From an uncultured Lachnospiraceae bacterium (GTDB taxonomy: Bacteria > Bacillota > Clostridia > Lachnospirales > Lachnospiraceae), in contig URQQ01000100.1 in the NCBI GenBank assembly GCA_900549995.1, forward strand, positions 1 through 11,076: 11,076 bases of DNA. The letters run 5' to 3'. This document shows positions 1 to 6,953 of this stretch, one piece after another. The translations under genes and the position numbers were made by a program. How positions within the stretch are numbered: the first letter of the stretch is position 1; each line of letters starts with the position of its first letter. A model generated the notes under the pieces. That model was not told the DNA's origin and searched no databases. It worked only from the letters and a program-made list of their open reading frames with translations.

Positions 1-70
1 GACGCGTTTCGACAGCTTTTTTGATATTACTGTGATAATCTCTTAGAGGAATAAATTTAGAAGGGATATT

Positions 71-751
71 ATGGGAAAAAAGAAAAAGAGAAAACTTATG
101 GATACTGAAGGGGCAGAATTCGGAGAATTTGCGCGGGGCATGTATGACGACTCTTTCAGACTAAAATACGATTACGCCCTGTGCGAAATGAAAAAAAAGA
201 TCAAGAAGCTGGATGCGGGGATAGAATACAGCTTTTCCAGGATAAAGGCGCCTCTGAGCACGGCAGATAAGCTGAGGCGCAAGGGCAGGGAAGTGACGCT
301 TGAGGCAGCAGAAAAGTATCTGAATGATATTGCGGGGATCTGTATAGTCTGCTGTTACATAGATGATGTATATGAAGCTGCCAGGCAGCTGGAGGAGCAG
401 GAAGGATTAACGCTGTTAAAAAAGAAGGATTTTATCAAGTCCCCTAAATCAACAGGATACAGGAGCCTTCATCTGATATTTGAAATAGAGGATGAGACAT
501 GGTGCGGTGTGAGGGTGGAAGTACAGATAAGGACAGTGAGCATGGATGCATGGGCCAGGCTGGACCATGAGCTGCGGTATAAGAAGGAGATCCCGGAGGC
601 GGAAAAATTGAGTGATGAACTCAGAGAATGCGCTGATATGATAGCATATATCGATGACAAGATGCAGAAGATACACAGAAAACTTATACCTGTATGGACG
701 GCGCGAAGTACATCGCCTATGAACGGGTGCGCAGCCCCTGCTGCACAGTAG
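71..751 (+). CDS. Small alarmone synthetase (GTP pyrophosphokinase family, RelA/SpoT synthetase domain only)
   Basis: Predicted cytosolic enzyme transferring pyrophosphate from ATP to GTP or GDP to make (p)ppGpp, the stringent-response alarmone. The 226-residue protein has the RelA/SpoT synthetase signature: DIAG at 86-89, GYRSLH at 129-134, and EVQIRTVSMDAWA at 150-162 followed by H166. There is no HD hydrolase, TGS or ACT domain, so it resembles the small YjbM/RelQ-type synthetases (about 210 residues) rather than full-length Rel. The start is preceded by GAAGGGA with only 4 nt spacing; a second in-frame ATG at 98 is a possible alternative that would drop a Lys-rich leader. The last ~20 residues (after about 203) do not resemble the family's usual ending and run into a hairpin over the stop codon, so the C-terminus may be altered. 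It converges on the methyltransferase gene 32 nt away. Family assignment is firm; the subtype is inferred. Confidence 0.9.
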   Translation: MGKKKKRKLMDTEGAEFGEFARGMYDDSFRLKYDYALCEMKKKIKKLDAGIEYSFSRIKAPLSTADKLRRKGREVTLEAAEKYLNDIAGICIVCCYIDDVYEAARQLEEQEGLTLLKKKDFIKSPKSTGYRSLHLIFEIEDETWCGVRVEVQIRTVSMDAWARLDHELRYKKEIPEAEKLSDELRECADMIAYIDDKMQKIHRKLIPVWTARSTSPMNGCAAPAAQ

Positions 752-760
752 TGCAGCAGG
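737..760. other. Perfect 10-bp hairpin over the synthetase stop codon
   Basis: CCTGCTGCAC (737-746) is exactly complementary to GTGCAGCAGG (751-760) around a 4-nt AGTA loop, and the UAG stop (749-751) lies in the loop. No T-run follows on either strand, so it is not a typical intrinsic terminator. GCAGC at 731-735 could instead pair with GCTGC at 740-744, giving a competing smaller hairpin. It lies between convergent genes and may protect 3' ends or help termination; that role is inference. Confidence 0.6.
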
Positions 761-783
761 ACGTACACCGGAAGTGAAGCAGA

Positions 784-1644
784 TCAGATGCTCTCCCAGC
801 GGCCGGAAGCGCCGCATGGAAGGACCAGACCGTTTGAAGAGACTGGAAGTCCGATTTCCTGAGAATTAACTATTCCGTTATACGGTCTGAGTTCGGTTGC
901 AAGCATGTAGGTAAGAACTGCTGGCGCCAGGCCGGTTGTATAGGAGTTAATCAGGAAAAACAGCGGTTTGTCGCTTAAAATCTGAGTACAGAGTTTCACC
1001 AGCGGGTGGATAGCATCTTCGATTTTCCAGATTTCGCCTTTTGGGCCTCTCCCGTAGGAAGGCGGATCCATGATGATGGCATCATACTTATTGCCGCGTC
1101 GGATCTCTCGTTCTACGAACTTCATGCAGTCATCCACAAGCCAGCGGATCGGCGCCTCTTTTAAACCGGAGGAAGCTGCATTTTCCTTCGCCCAGGCCAC
1201 CATACCTTTGGAGGCATCCACGTGGGTGACGCTGGCTCCGGCAGCGGCAGCGGCAAGTGTCGCACCTCCGGTGTAAGCGAACAGATTTAAAACTTTGACC
1301 GGACGTCCGGCGCTTCGTATCTTATCAGAAAACCAGTCCCAGTTGGCGGCCTGCTCGGGAAAAAGGCCGGTGTGCTTAAAATTAAAAGGTTTCAGATTAA
1401 AAGTGAGTGTTTTATAACGGATCTGCCACTGCTCGGGAAGGTTGAAAAATTCCCATTCGCCGCCGCCTTTGGCGCTGCGGTGATAGTGTCCGTTCATTTT
1501 TTTCCAGTGCCTGTCTTTTTTCGGGGTATCCCATATAATCTGAGGGTCCGGGCGAACCAGATAATAGTCCCCCCAGCGTTCCAGTTTTTCCCCGTTGGAA
1601 CAGTCAATTACTTCATAATCATTCCATCCATCTGCTATCCACAT
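784..1644 (-). CDS. Class I SAM-dependent methyltransferase (RlmI/COG1092-like, no PUA domain)
   Basis: Predicted S-adenosylmethionine-dependent methyltransferase, 286 residues. The SAM-binding motif I is LNLFAYTGGAT at about 119-129, followed by an acidic residue in HVDAS (141-145). Motif IV is MDPPSYGRG at about 192-200, followed by KGEIWKIE. The DPPSYGRG motif and general order match the RlmI-like rRNA methyltransferase group, but the N-terminal PUA RNA-binding domain of RlmI is not evident; instead there is a Trp/Tyr-rich ~90-residue N-terminal part. The substrate could be rRNA, but nothing in the sequence proves it. The start is well supported: AAAGGA (minus strand, 1661-1656) lies 11 nt upstream of the ATG. 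It is divergent from the selenium operon, sharing a 205-nt intergenic region, and appears to be a single-gene unit. Confidence 0.88.
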   Translation of the reverse strand: MWIADGWNDYEVIDCSNGEKLERWGDYYLVRPDPQIIWDTPKKDRHWKKMNGHYHRSAKGGGEWEFFNLPEQWQIRYKTLTFNLKPFNFKHTGLFPEQAANWDWFSDKIRSAGRPVKVLNLFAYTGGATLAAAAAGASVTHVDASKGMVAWAKENAASSGLKEAPIRWLVDDCMKFVEREIRRGNKYDAIIMDPPSYGRGPKGEIWKIEDAIHPLVKLCTQILSDKPLFFLINSYTTGLAPAVLTYMLATELRPYNGIVNSQEIGLPVSSNGLVLPCGASGRWESI

Positions 1645-1701
1645 ATATATTAAAATCCTTTCTGTTTCCGTTTATTCGAAATAAAATTGTTCTACTCTCT
1701 A

Positions 1702-1729
1702 TATTTACATAACCGGGAGAAATTTTCAA
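1702..1729 (-). promoter_or_regulatory. Possible promoter of the methyltransferase gene
   Basis: On the minus strand a TTGAAA (-35, plus coordinates 1724-1729) is followed after 16 nt by TAAATA (-10, 1702-1707), about 57 nt upstream of the methyltransferase ATG. The match is moderate and the region is AT-rich, so chance similarity is possible. Confidence 0.3.
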
Positions 1730-1750
1730 TTGTTTTTCTTTAGAATCTGG

Positions 1751-1779
1751 TTTACCTGACCGGGCATCAGTGATAGAAT
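1751..1779 (+). promoter_or_regulatory. Predicted extended -10 promoter of the yedF-selD-selA-selB-lysR operon
   Basis: TTTACC (-35, 1751-1756) and TAGAAT (-10, 1774-1779) are separated by exactly 17 nt, and a TG at 1771-1772 gives an extended -10 (TGATAGAAT). A start point near 1786 would leave a leader of about 65 nt before the yedF ATG. Just upstream of the -35, TTCT-TT-AGAA (1736-1745) is a short dyad in the position where LysR-type activators often bind; that it serves the operon's own LysR protein is only a guess. Confidence 0.6.
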
Positions 1780-1849
1780 ATATCTATAAGTGAAGAAGTA
1801 GGGGCTTCTGAAATAAAAGTACATTAATGATGAGGAAGGTGGAACGAAT

Positions 1850-2455
1850 ATGATTACAGTAAATGCAGTAGGAGAGAATTGCCCGATTCCGGTAATTAAA
1901 GCAAAAAAAGCGATGCAGGCACTTACAGGACCGGAGGTAATAGAAGTTTTGGTTGATAATGAGATTGCGGTACAGAATGTATCAAAGATGGCATCTGCAA
2001 GCGGTGCAGGGAAAGTTGTCTCACAGAAGACAGGCGAAAGAGAATATAAAATTGTGATTGAAATGGGAGGAGCCGTTCAGGCAGCAGAAGCAGAAGAAAC
2101 ATGCATGCCGGATATGAGAGATGGCTCCATTGTTGTGGTTGCGTCAGACCGCATGGGGAATGGAAATGACGAGCTTGGGAAGGTACTGATGAAAGGATTT
2201 ATCTTTGCAGTGACGCAGCTGGACCGTCTGCCGAAAGCGATGCTGTTCTATAACGGCGGTGCAACACTTACAGCGGAAGGATCAGATTCCCTGGAAGATC
2301 TGAAGAATCTGGAGGCTCAGGGAGTTGAGATTTTAACCTGTGGGACATGCCTGAATTATTATGGGCTGACAGAGAAGCTTGCTGTGGGAACTGTGACTAA
2401 CATGTACAGTATTGTAGAGACTATGGCGAAAGCTGACAAAATTATAAGACCGTAA
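1850..2455 (+). CDS. yedF: Selenium metabolism protein YedF (TusA-like plus DsrE-like domains)
   Basis: Two-domain, 201-residue protein widely found beside selD in selenium-using bacteria. Residues 1-~70 are a TusA/SirA-type sulfur-carrier fold with the CPxP motif (C11-P-I-P14), whose Cys carries persulfide in TusA. Residues ~90-201 are a DsrE/DsrF-like domain with a CGTC motif (C164, C167) followed by LNYYGL. Both ends thus offer thiols for holding sulfur or selenium. The likely role is delivering reduced selenium to SelD or a similar sulfurtransfer step; this is inferred from domains and context, and the reaction is not firmly known. The start has a strong ribosome binding site (AAGGTGG, 1836-1842, 7 nt spacing). 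It is the first gene of the operon, with 37 nt and no terminator before selD. Confidence 0.93.
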   Translation: MITVNAVGENCPIPVIKAKKAMQALTGPEVIEVLVDNEIAVQNVSKMASASGAGKVVSQKTGEREYKIVIEMGGAVQAAEAEETCMPDMRDGSIVVVASDRMGNGNDELGKVLMKGFIFAVTQLDRLPKAMLFYNGGATLTAEGSDSLEDLKNLEAQGVEILTCGTCLNYYGLTEKLAVGTVTNMYSIVETMAKADKIIRP

Positions 2456-2492
2456 CCGAAGGGGTTTTAGGTTGGATAAAGGAGATAATAAA

Positions 2493-3551
2493 ATGAGTTA
2501 TGATGTGAAACTGACACAGTATGCCAAGACATCGGGATGAGCCGCGAAAATAGGTCCTGAGACCCTTGCCCAGGTTCTGGGTAAGCTGCCGCAATTCCAT
2601 GATGACAACTTGTTAGTGGGAATAGAAACATCAGATGATGCAGCGATATATAAGATTACAGACGAGATTGCAATGATTCAAACGGTTGACTTCTTCACTC
2701 CAATTGTGGACGACCCCTATACCTTTGGTCAGATTGCAGCTGCCAATTCGCTGAGTGATGTATATGCGATGGGAGGGGAACCAAAGATTGCCCTGAATAT
2801 CGTTGGATTTCCAAATTGCCTCAATCCGGAGATACTGGGAGATATCCTGGCCGGAGGGGCTGATAAAGTAAAAGAGGCAGGGGCCGTGCTTGTAGGCGGA
2901 CACTCTGTTCAGGATGATGAGCCAAAATACGGATTATGTGTGTCCGGGTTTGTTCATCCGGATAAGATATTTAAAAACTATGGATGCAGGCCTGGGGACG
3001 TCCTTGTCCTGACCAAGCAGATTGGCAACGGTGTCATCAACACGGCAATCAAAGCAGATATGGCTTCAGAGCAGACGATCAAAGAAGCGGTTACAGTCAT
3101 GTCTTCCCTGAATAAAAAAGCAAAAGAAGTCGTAGAGAACTATGAGATCTCTGCGTGTACGGACATTACCGGCTTTGGCCTTCTCGGCCATTGTGTGGAG
3201 ATGGCATCCGCAAGCGACGTGACATTTGAACTGAATGTCCAGGATATCCCGTATTTTGACGATGCTGTGGAATATGCGAAGATGGGGCTTGTTCCGGCAG
3301 GAGCGTATAAGAACCGTCAGTATTCTGCGGGGGAAGTAGATATGGGAAATGTGGAAGAACACTTTATAGACTTATTATATGATCCGCAGACTTCGGGGGG
3401 ACTCCTTGTAAGTGTCCGTCCGGAGGATGTGGAGCAGATGCTGTTGGACTTTGACAGCAAAGGAATGGACACAAAAGTGTCTGTGATAGGAAAAGTAAGA
3501 GAACGGGGCGAGAAATTAATCTGCCTCAGGCAGGAGAACAGAAATGGATAA
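2493..3551 (+). CDS. selD: Selenide, water dikinase SelD (selenophosphate synthetase), selenocysteine-containing
   Basis: Makes monoselenophosphate, AMP and phosphate from selenide, ATP and water; the product is the selenium donor for Sec-tRNA (SelA). Reading through the in-frame TGA at codon 16 gives 352 residues, close to the usual ~347. The N-terminus reads YAKTSGUAAKIGP, with Sec16 and Lys19 in the place of Cys17 and Lys20 of E. coli SelD. Further hallmarks are GIETSDDAAIY (ATP/metal-binding Asp residues), GGHSVQDDEPKYGL and the C-terminal DPQTSGGLLV. The ATG at 2493 has AAAGGAG at 2478-2484, 8 nt away. A caller that treats TGA as stop would begin at TTG 2610, losing 39 residues including the catalytic Sec and Lys. 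The stop overlaps the selA start by 8 nt (3544-3551), suggesting coupled translation. Family and Sec assignment are very secure. Confidence 0.97.
2538..2540 (+). other. selD: Selenocysteine UGA codon in selD (Sec16)
   Basis: In-frame TGA flanked by TCG GGA upstream and GCC GCG AAA ATA GGT downstream, encoding SG-U-AAKIG. This is the active-site position held by Cys or Sec throughout the SelD family. Reading frame and homology continue on both sides, and the decoding factors SelA and SelB are encoded directly downstream, so recoding rather than a nonsense mutation is the sound reading. Confidence 0.96.
2565..2585 (+). promoter_or_regulatory. Bacterial SECIS-like hairpin in selD
   Basis: CTTGCCCAG (2565-2573) pairs with CTGGGTAAG (2577-2585) over 9 bp with one G-U wobble, around a GTT loop. 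The apical AGGUUCU segment closely resembles the AGGUCU loop of the E. coli fdhF SECIS that SelB binds. The loop begins 33 nt after the TGA, within the usual range of bacterial SECIS elements. A smaller 4-bp hairpin (GGTC 2553-2556 with GACC 2561-2564) lies nearer the TGA but lacks the GG-type loop. Assignment rests on structure by eye, without folding energies. Confidence 0.82.
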
Positions 3552-4974
3552 GAAACAGTTGTACCGCAGAATCCCGAAGGTGGATGTGTTGCTGGAAAAT
3601 GATAAAATCCAGTCGATGATTGAATTTTATAACCGGGATACTGTCGTAGATGCCATCCGTACAGAGACGGATGACCTCAGGGCATTCATCGGAACATGTG
3701 AGGATGAGGAAGCAGCTTTGAAGAGGATTGACGGGCTCCTTGCCCGTATCGAAATGAAAGTGGCTGATTTAAATACTCCGAATATAAAGATGACCGTTAA
3801 CGGAACAGGAACCATCCTCCATACGAATCTGGGGCGTGCACCGATCGGGAAAAAGCAGATGGATTATATCTACGGGATTGCGACAAATTATTCGAATCTC
3901 GAATACAATCTGGAGGCAGGAAGGCGTGGAGAACGGTATTCCCACTTCGAAGACCTGCTCTGTCGGATTACCGGTGCAGAAGCGGCAATTGCGGTAAATA
4001 ATAATGCGGCCGCAGTGATGCTTATTTTGAGCACGATGGCCAAGGGAGGAGAAGTCGTTGTTTCCAGGGGTGAGCTGGTGGAAATCGGCGGAAAATTCCG
4101 GATTCCGGATGTGATGGAACAAAGCGGTGCGAAGCTTGTTGAAATCGGAACGACAAATAAAACACATTATGCAGATTACGAGAGTGCCATCACAGAAGAT
4201 ACGCTTGCCCTCCTGAAAGTTCATACGAGCAATTACCGGATTGTCGGATTTACGGAGACGGTAGGTGTTGCTGAACTTGCGAAGCTGGGACAGGAACGGG
4301 GAATTCCGGTGATCGAAGATCTGGGAAGCGGTGTATTGATTGATCTTGACAAATATGGGCTTACGCATGAGCCGACGGTTCAGGAGTCCATCAAAAATGG
4401 AGCGGATGTTGTATGCTTCAGCGGGGACAAGCTTCTTGGAGGGCCTCAGGCGGGTATTATTATCGGGAAAAAGAAATATATCGAGCAGATGAAGAAAAAC
4501 CAGCTGATGCGGGCACTTCGTATTGATAAGTTTACTGCCTCAGCTCTTGATGTAGTGCTTAAGGAATATCTTTCAGAGGAAAACGCAGTGAAGAACATAC
4601 CTGTGCTTCAGATGATTTCCAAGTCATTTGAGGAAGTGAAAAAAGATGCAGCGAAGTTGGCAAGACTTCTGAAGAAAACCAATCCGGATGCGGAAATTAA
4701 GACGGAAGTCTGTGAATCCCAGATCGGCGGAGGTTCTCTTCCTCTGGAACGGATCAGGAGTATGGCAGTTACTATCCGTCCAAACAGTATTACAACACCG
4801 CAGCTGGAAGAAAGACTCAGGCGCCTTCCGGTTCCGGTAGTTGCCAGAGTAGAAGAGGATAAAATCTGGCTGGATATGAGAACGACCGGAGAGCAGTGGT
4901 TTGTATATCTGGCGAAAATGATAGATGAATATCATATTTTTGATAAGGAATGGATGCTGGATACACTGGGATAG
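3544..4974 (+). CDS. selA: L-seryl-tRNA(Sec) selenium transferase SelA
   Basis: PLP-dependent homo-oligomeric enzyme that converts Ser-tRNA(Sec) to Sec-tRNA(Sec) using selenophosphate. The protein is 476 residues, close to the E. coli enzyme (463). Characteristic motifs are NGTGTILHTNLGRAP (about residue 85-99), the AAIAVNNNAAAVML block, EDLGSGVLIDL, and the cofactor-binding CFSGDKLLGGPQAG with K296, matching Lys295 of E. coli SelA. The start lies inside the end of selD (8-nt overlap), with AGGAG at 3532-3536 and 7 nt spacing, so translation is probably coupled. selB follows after 62 nt without a terminator. Nothing looks truncated or unusual. Confidence 0.97.
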   Translation: MDKKQLYRRIPKVDVLLENDKIQSMIEFYNRDTVVDAIRTETDDLRAFIGTCEDEEAALKRIDGLLARIEMKVADLNTPNIKMTVNGTGTILHTNLGRAPIGKKQMDYIYGIATNYSNLEYNLEAGRRGERYSHFEDLLCRITGAEAAIAVNNNAAAVMLILSTMAKGGEVVVSRGELVEIGGKFRIPDVMEQSGAKLVEIGTTNKTHYADYESAITEDTLALLKVHTSNYRIVGFTETVGVAELAKLGQERGIPVIEDLGSGVLIDLDKYGLTHEPTVQESIKNGADVVCFSGDKLLGGPQAGIIIGKKKYIEQMKKNQLMRALRIDKFTASALDVVLKEYLSEENAVKNIPVLQMISKSFEEVKKDAAKLARLLKKTNPDAEIKTEVCESQIGGGSLPLERIRSMAVTIRPNSITTPQLEERLRRLPVPVVARVEEDKIWLDMRTTGEQWFVYLAKMIDEYHIFDKEWMLDTLG

Positions 4975-5036
4975 TCCGCGGAGGAATATCTCAGTATTTA
5001 AAGAAGAAACAAGAGCCGGCGATAGAAAGGGTAGTT

Positions 5037-6953
5037 ATGAAACATATTATCATAGGAACTGCAGGTCATATAGATCATGGTAAGACGACGCTGATTAAAG
5101 CACTGACGGGAAGGAATACTGACCGGTGGGAAGAAGAACAGCGCCGGGGAATCACGATTGACCTTGGATTCACTTATTTTGACCTGAAGAATGGAAACAG
5201 GGTCGGGATTATTGATGTGCCGGGGCATGAAAAATTCATTAATAACATGGTTGCAGGTGTTGTGGGCATGGATCTTGTGATGCTTGTCATCGCGGCAGAT
5301 GAGGGAATTATGCCTCAGACGAGAGAACATATGGACATCCTGGGGATCCTGGGAATAGAAAAGAGCATTATTGTTCTGAATAAGTGCGACCTTGTGGATG
5401 AAGAATGGCTGGAGCTGGTAGAGGATGACATCAAAGGTGAACTGGAAGGGACATTTCTTGAAAATGCTCCGGTGGTACGTGTTTCTGCGGCTACCGGGCA
5501 GGGGATTGACCATCTGGTAGATGTGATTGAAAAGATTACCAGCGAGGAAGTAGAGGAGAAGGATATTTATACAATTCCGAGACTTCCGGTAGACCGGGTA
5601 TTTACAATCTCAGGATTTGGAACAATTATTACAGGAACTCTTTTGAGCGGGACGATTACAAGGGAAGATACGTTGGAGATGTATCCGCTTTCAAAAGAAT
5701 GTAAGATCCGGAGTATACAGGTACACGGACAGGATGTGGACCGCTGCTATGCAGGGCAGAGGGTGGCAATCAATATCTCTAATATTAAGAAAAGTGAGAT
5801 CAAGAGAGGGTGTGTACTTGCGCTGCCTGACAGTATGAAGAATACAACGCTTCTGGATGTGAGGCTGAATATTCTGCCGTCCTCTTTAAGAGTACTGACC
5901 AATAATGCGAGGCTCCACCTCTTTACAGGCACGAGTGAGATTCTCTGCCGTGTGACACTTCTGGATCAGGAGGAACTGGGGCCGGGAGAGAGCGGTTATG
6001 CACAGCTTCGCCTGGAAGAGGAGATTGCGATCCGCAAAGGGGATCGTTTTGTTGTGAGATTTTATTCTCCAATGGAGACCATCGGAGGTGGCGTGATTCT
6101 GGAGCCGACTCCGCTGAAAAAGAAACGGTTCCAGGCAGATGCCATCGAGGAGCTGAAACGAAAAGAATCCGGTTCTACAGAGGATGTTCTGGAACTTCAC
6201 ATCAGAGATAAATCAGATACAATGGTCACATTAGCAGAACTCGGCAAAATGACGGCACTTTCGATGGAGGAAGTTCAAAAAGATGCGCAGTCTTTGGAGG
6301 CGCAGGGGAAAATCTGGCTGTTCCGGATGAAAAAGGATGTTTACGCATGGCATGCAGATGCAGAGCGTCAGTCAAGAATGCAGATAGAAGAGGCGCTGAA
6401 GAAATATCATGCCGGATATCCATACAGATATGGGATGAAGAAGGCAGAAGTACACATGACATTCCTAAAGAAGATCAAGCAGAATGTATTTGATCAGTAT
6501 GTGGAGATGCTGAATGATCAGGGGATCCTCAGGCGCCATCAGGAATTTTTGAGTCTGCCGGAGCATGAAGTGAAAAAGGATGGCGTGTATCAGAAGGTTA
6601 GCACTCAGATCGTAGAAACATTAAAGAAAGCACAGTTTGATTTTGCCAAATATTCGGAGATTGATTTCGGCAAAATAAATCGCAGTGTGGCGGATGATAT
6701 TCTGGCACTTCTTATGGATGAAGGGGTAATAGTAAAAATTACCGACGATGTATACACTATGAAAGAGTTGATTGATCAGGCACAGAAAGTCATTCAGGAG
6801 AAACTTTCCAGAGATCATCTGATTACAATTGCAGAGGTTCGTGATCTGTTCCACACGAGCAGAAAGAGTGCGAAACCTATTCTGGAATATATGGACAGTA
6901 TCAAGGTGACAAAGAAGACTGGGGCAGAGAGTGAGAGGGTATCATATCAATGA
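5037..6953 (+). CDS. selB: Selenocysteine-specific translation elongation factor SelB
   Basis: EF-Tu-like GTPase that carries Sec-tRNA(Sec) to the ribosome and binds the SECIS hairpin. The 638-residue protein starts MKHIIIGTAGHIDHGKTTL (G1, K16), then RGITIDLGF (G2), DVPGHEKF (G3, from D60), NKCD (G4, 115-118) and SAATGQG (G5). EF-Tu-like beta-barrel domains II and III follow (RVFTISGFGTIITGTL onward). From about residue 365 the C-terminus has the winged-helix-type repeats that bind SECIS RNA. The ATG at 5037 is chosen because G1 then sits at the family's normal N-terminal position and AAAGG (5026-5030) lies 6 nt upstream. The frame is open back to an ATG at 4950 inside selA, but that 29-residue extension has no family support. 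The stop overlaps the next start as ATGA (6950-6953). Confidence 0.97.
   Translation: MKHIIIGTAGHIDHGKTTLIKALTGRNTDRWEEEQRRGITIDLGFTYFDLKNGNRVGIIDVPGHEKFINNMVAGVVGMDLVMLVIAADEGIMPQTREHMDILGILGIEKSIIVLNKCDLVDEEWLELVEDDIKGELEGTFLENAPVVRVSAATGQGIDHLVDVIEKITSEEVEEKDIYTIPRLPVDRVFTISGFGTIITGTLLSGTITREDTLEMYPLSKECKIRSIQVHGQDVDRCYAGQRVAINISNIKKSEIKRGCVLALPDSMKNTTLLDVRLNILPSSLRVLTNNARLHLFTGTSEILCRVTLLDQEELGPGESGYAQLRLEEEIAIRKGDRFVVRFYSPMETIGGGVILEPTPLKKKRFQADAIEELKRKESGSTEDVLELHIRDKSDTMVTLAELGKMTALSMEEVQKDAQSLEAQGKIWLFRMKKDVYAWHADAERQSRMQIEEALKKYHAGYPYRYGMKKAEVHMTFLKKIKQNVFDQYVEMLNDQGILRRHQEFLSLPEHEVKKDGVYQKVSTQIVETLKKAQFDFAKYSEIDFGKINRSVADDILALLMDEGVIVKITDDVYTMKELIDQAQKVIQEKLSRDHLITIAEVRDLFHTSRKSAKPILEYMDSIKVTKKTGAESERVSYQ

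Noticed and set aside
1..70. Promoter for the alarmone synthetase
   Set aside because: TTGATA (21-26) and GATAAT (34-39) are present but only 7 nt apart, and no other properly spaced pair was found; the promoter may lie left of the window.
1372..1653. Plus-strand frame opposite the methyltransferase N-terminus
   Set aside because: It is antisense to a gene with clear SAM-binding motifs and has no supporting ribosome binding site or family match.
1794..1809. AGAAG/CTTCT hairpin in the yedF leader as a riboswitch or SelB-binding element
   Set aside because: The stem has only 5 bp with a purine-rich loop, with no further structure in a ~65-nt leader; too weak to call.
2610..3551. selD starting at an internal TTG at 2610
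   Set aside because: It omits the catalytic Sec16 and Lys19, lacks a ribosome binding site, and a well-supported ATG at 2493 exists in the same frame once TGA is read as Sec.
4950..5036. A 29-residue N-terminal extension of SelB beginning inside selA
   Set aside because: SelB proteins begin a few residues before GTAGHIDHGKTT, and the ATG at 5037 has a good ribosome binding site.
3769..5513. Long minus-strand reading frames opposite selA and selB (such as 3769-4368 and 4998-5513)
   Set aside because: They are antisense shadows of strongly conserved genes, with low-complexity compositions rich in His, Arg, Phe and Cys and no domain motifs.
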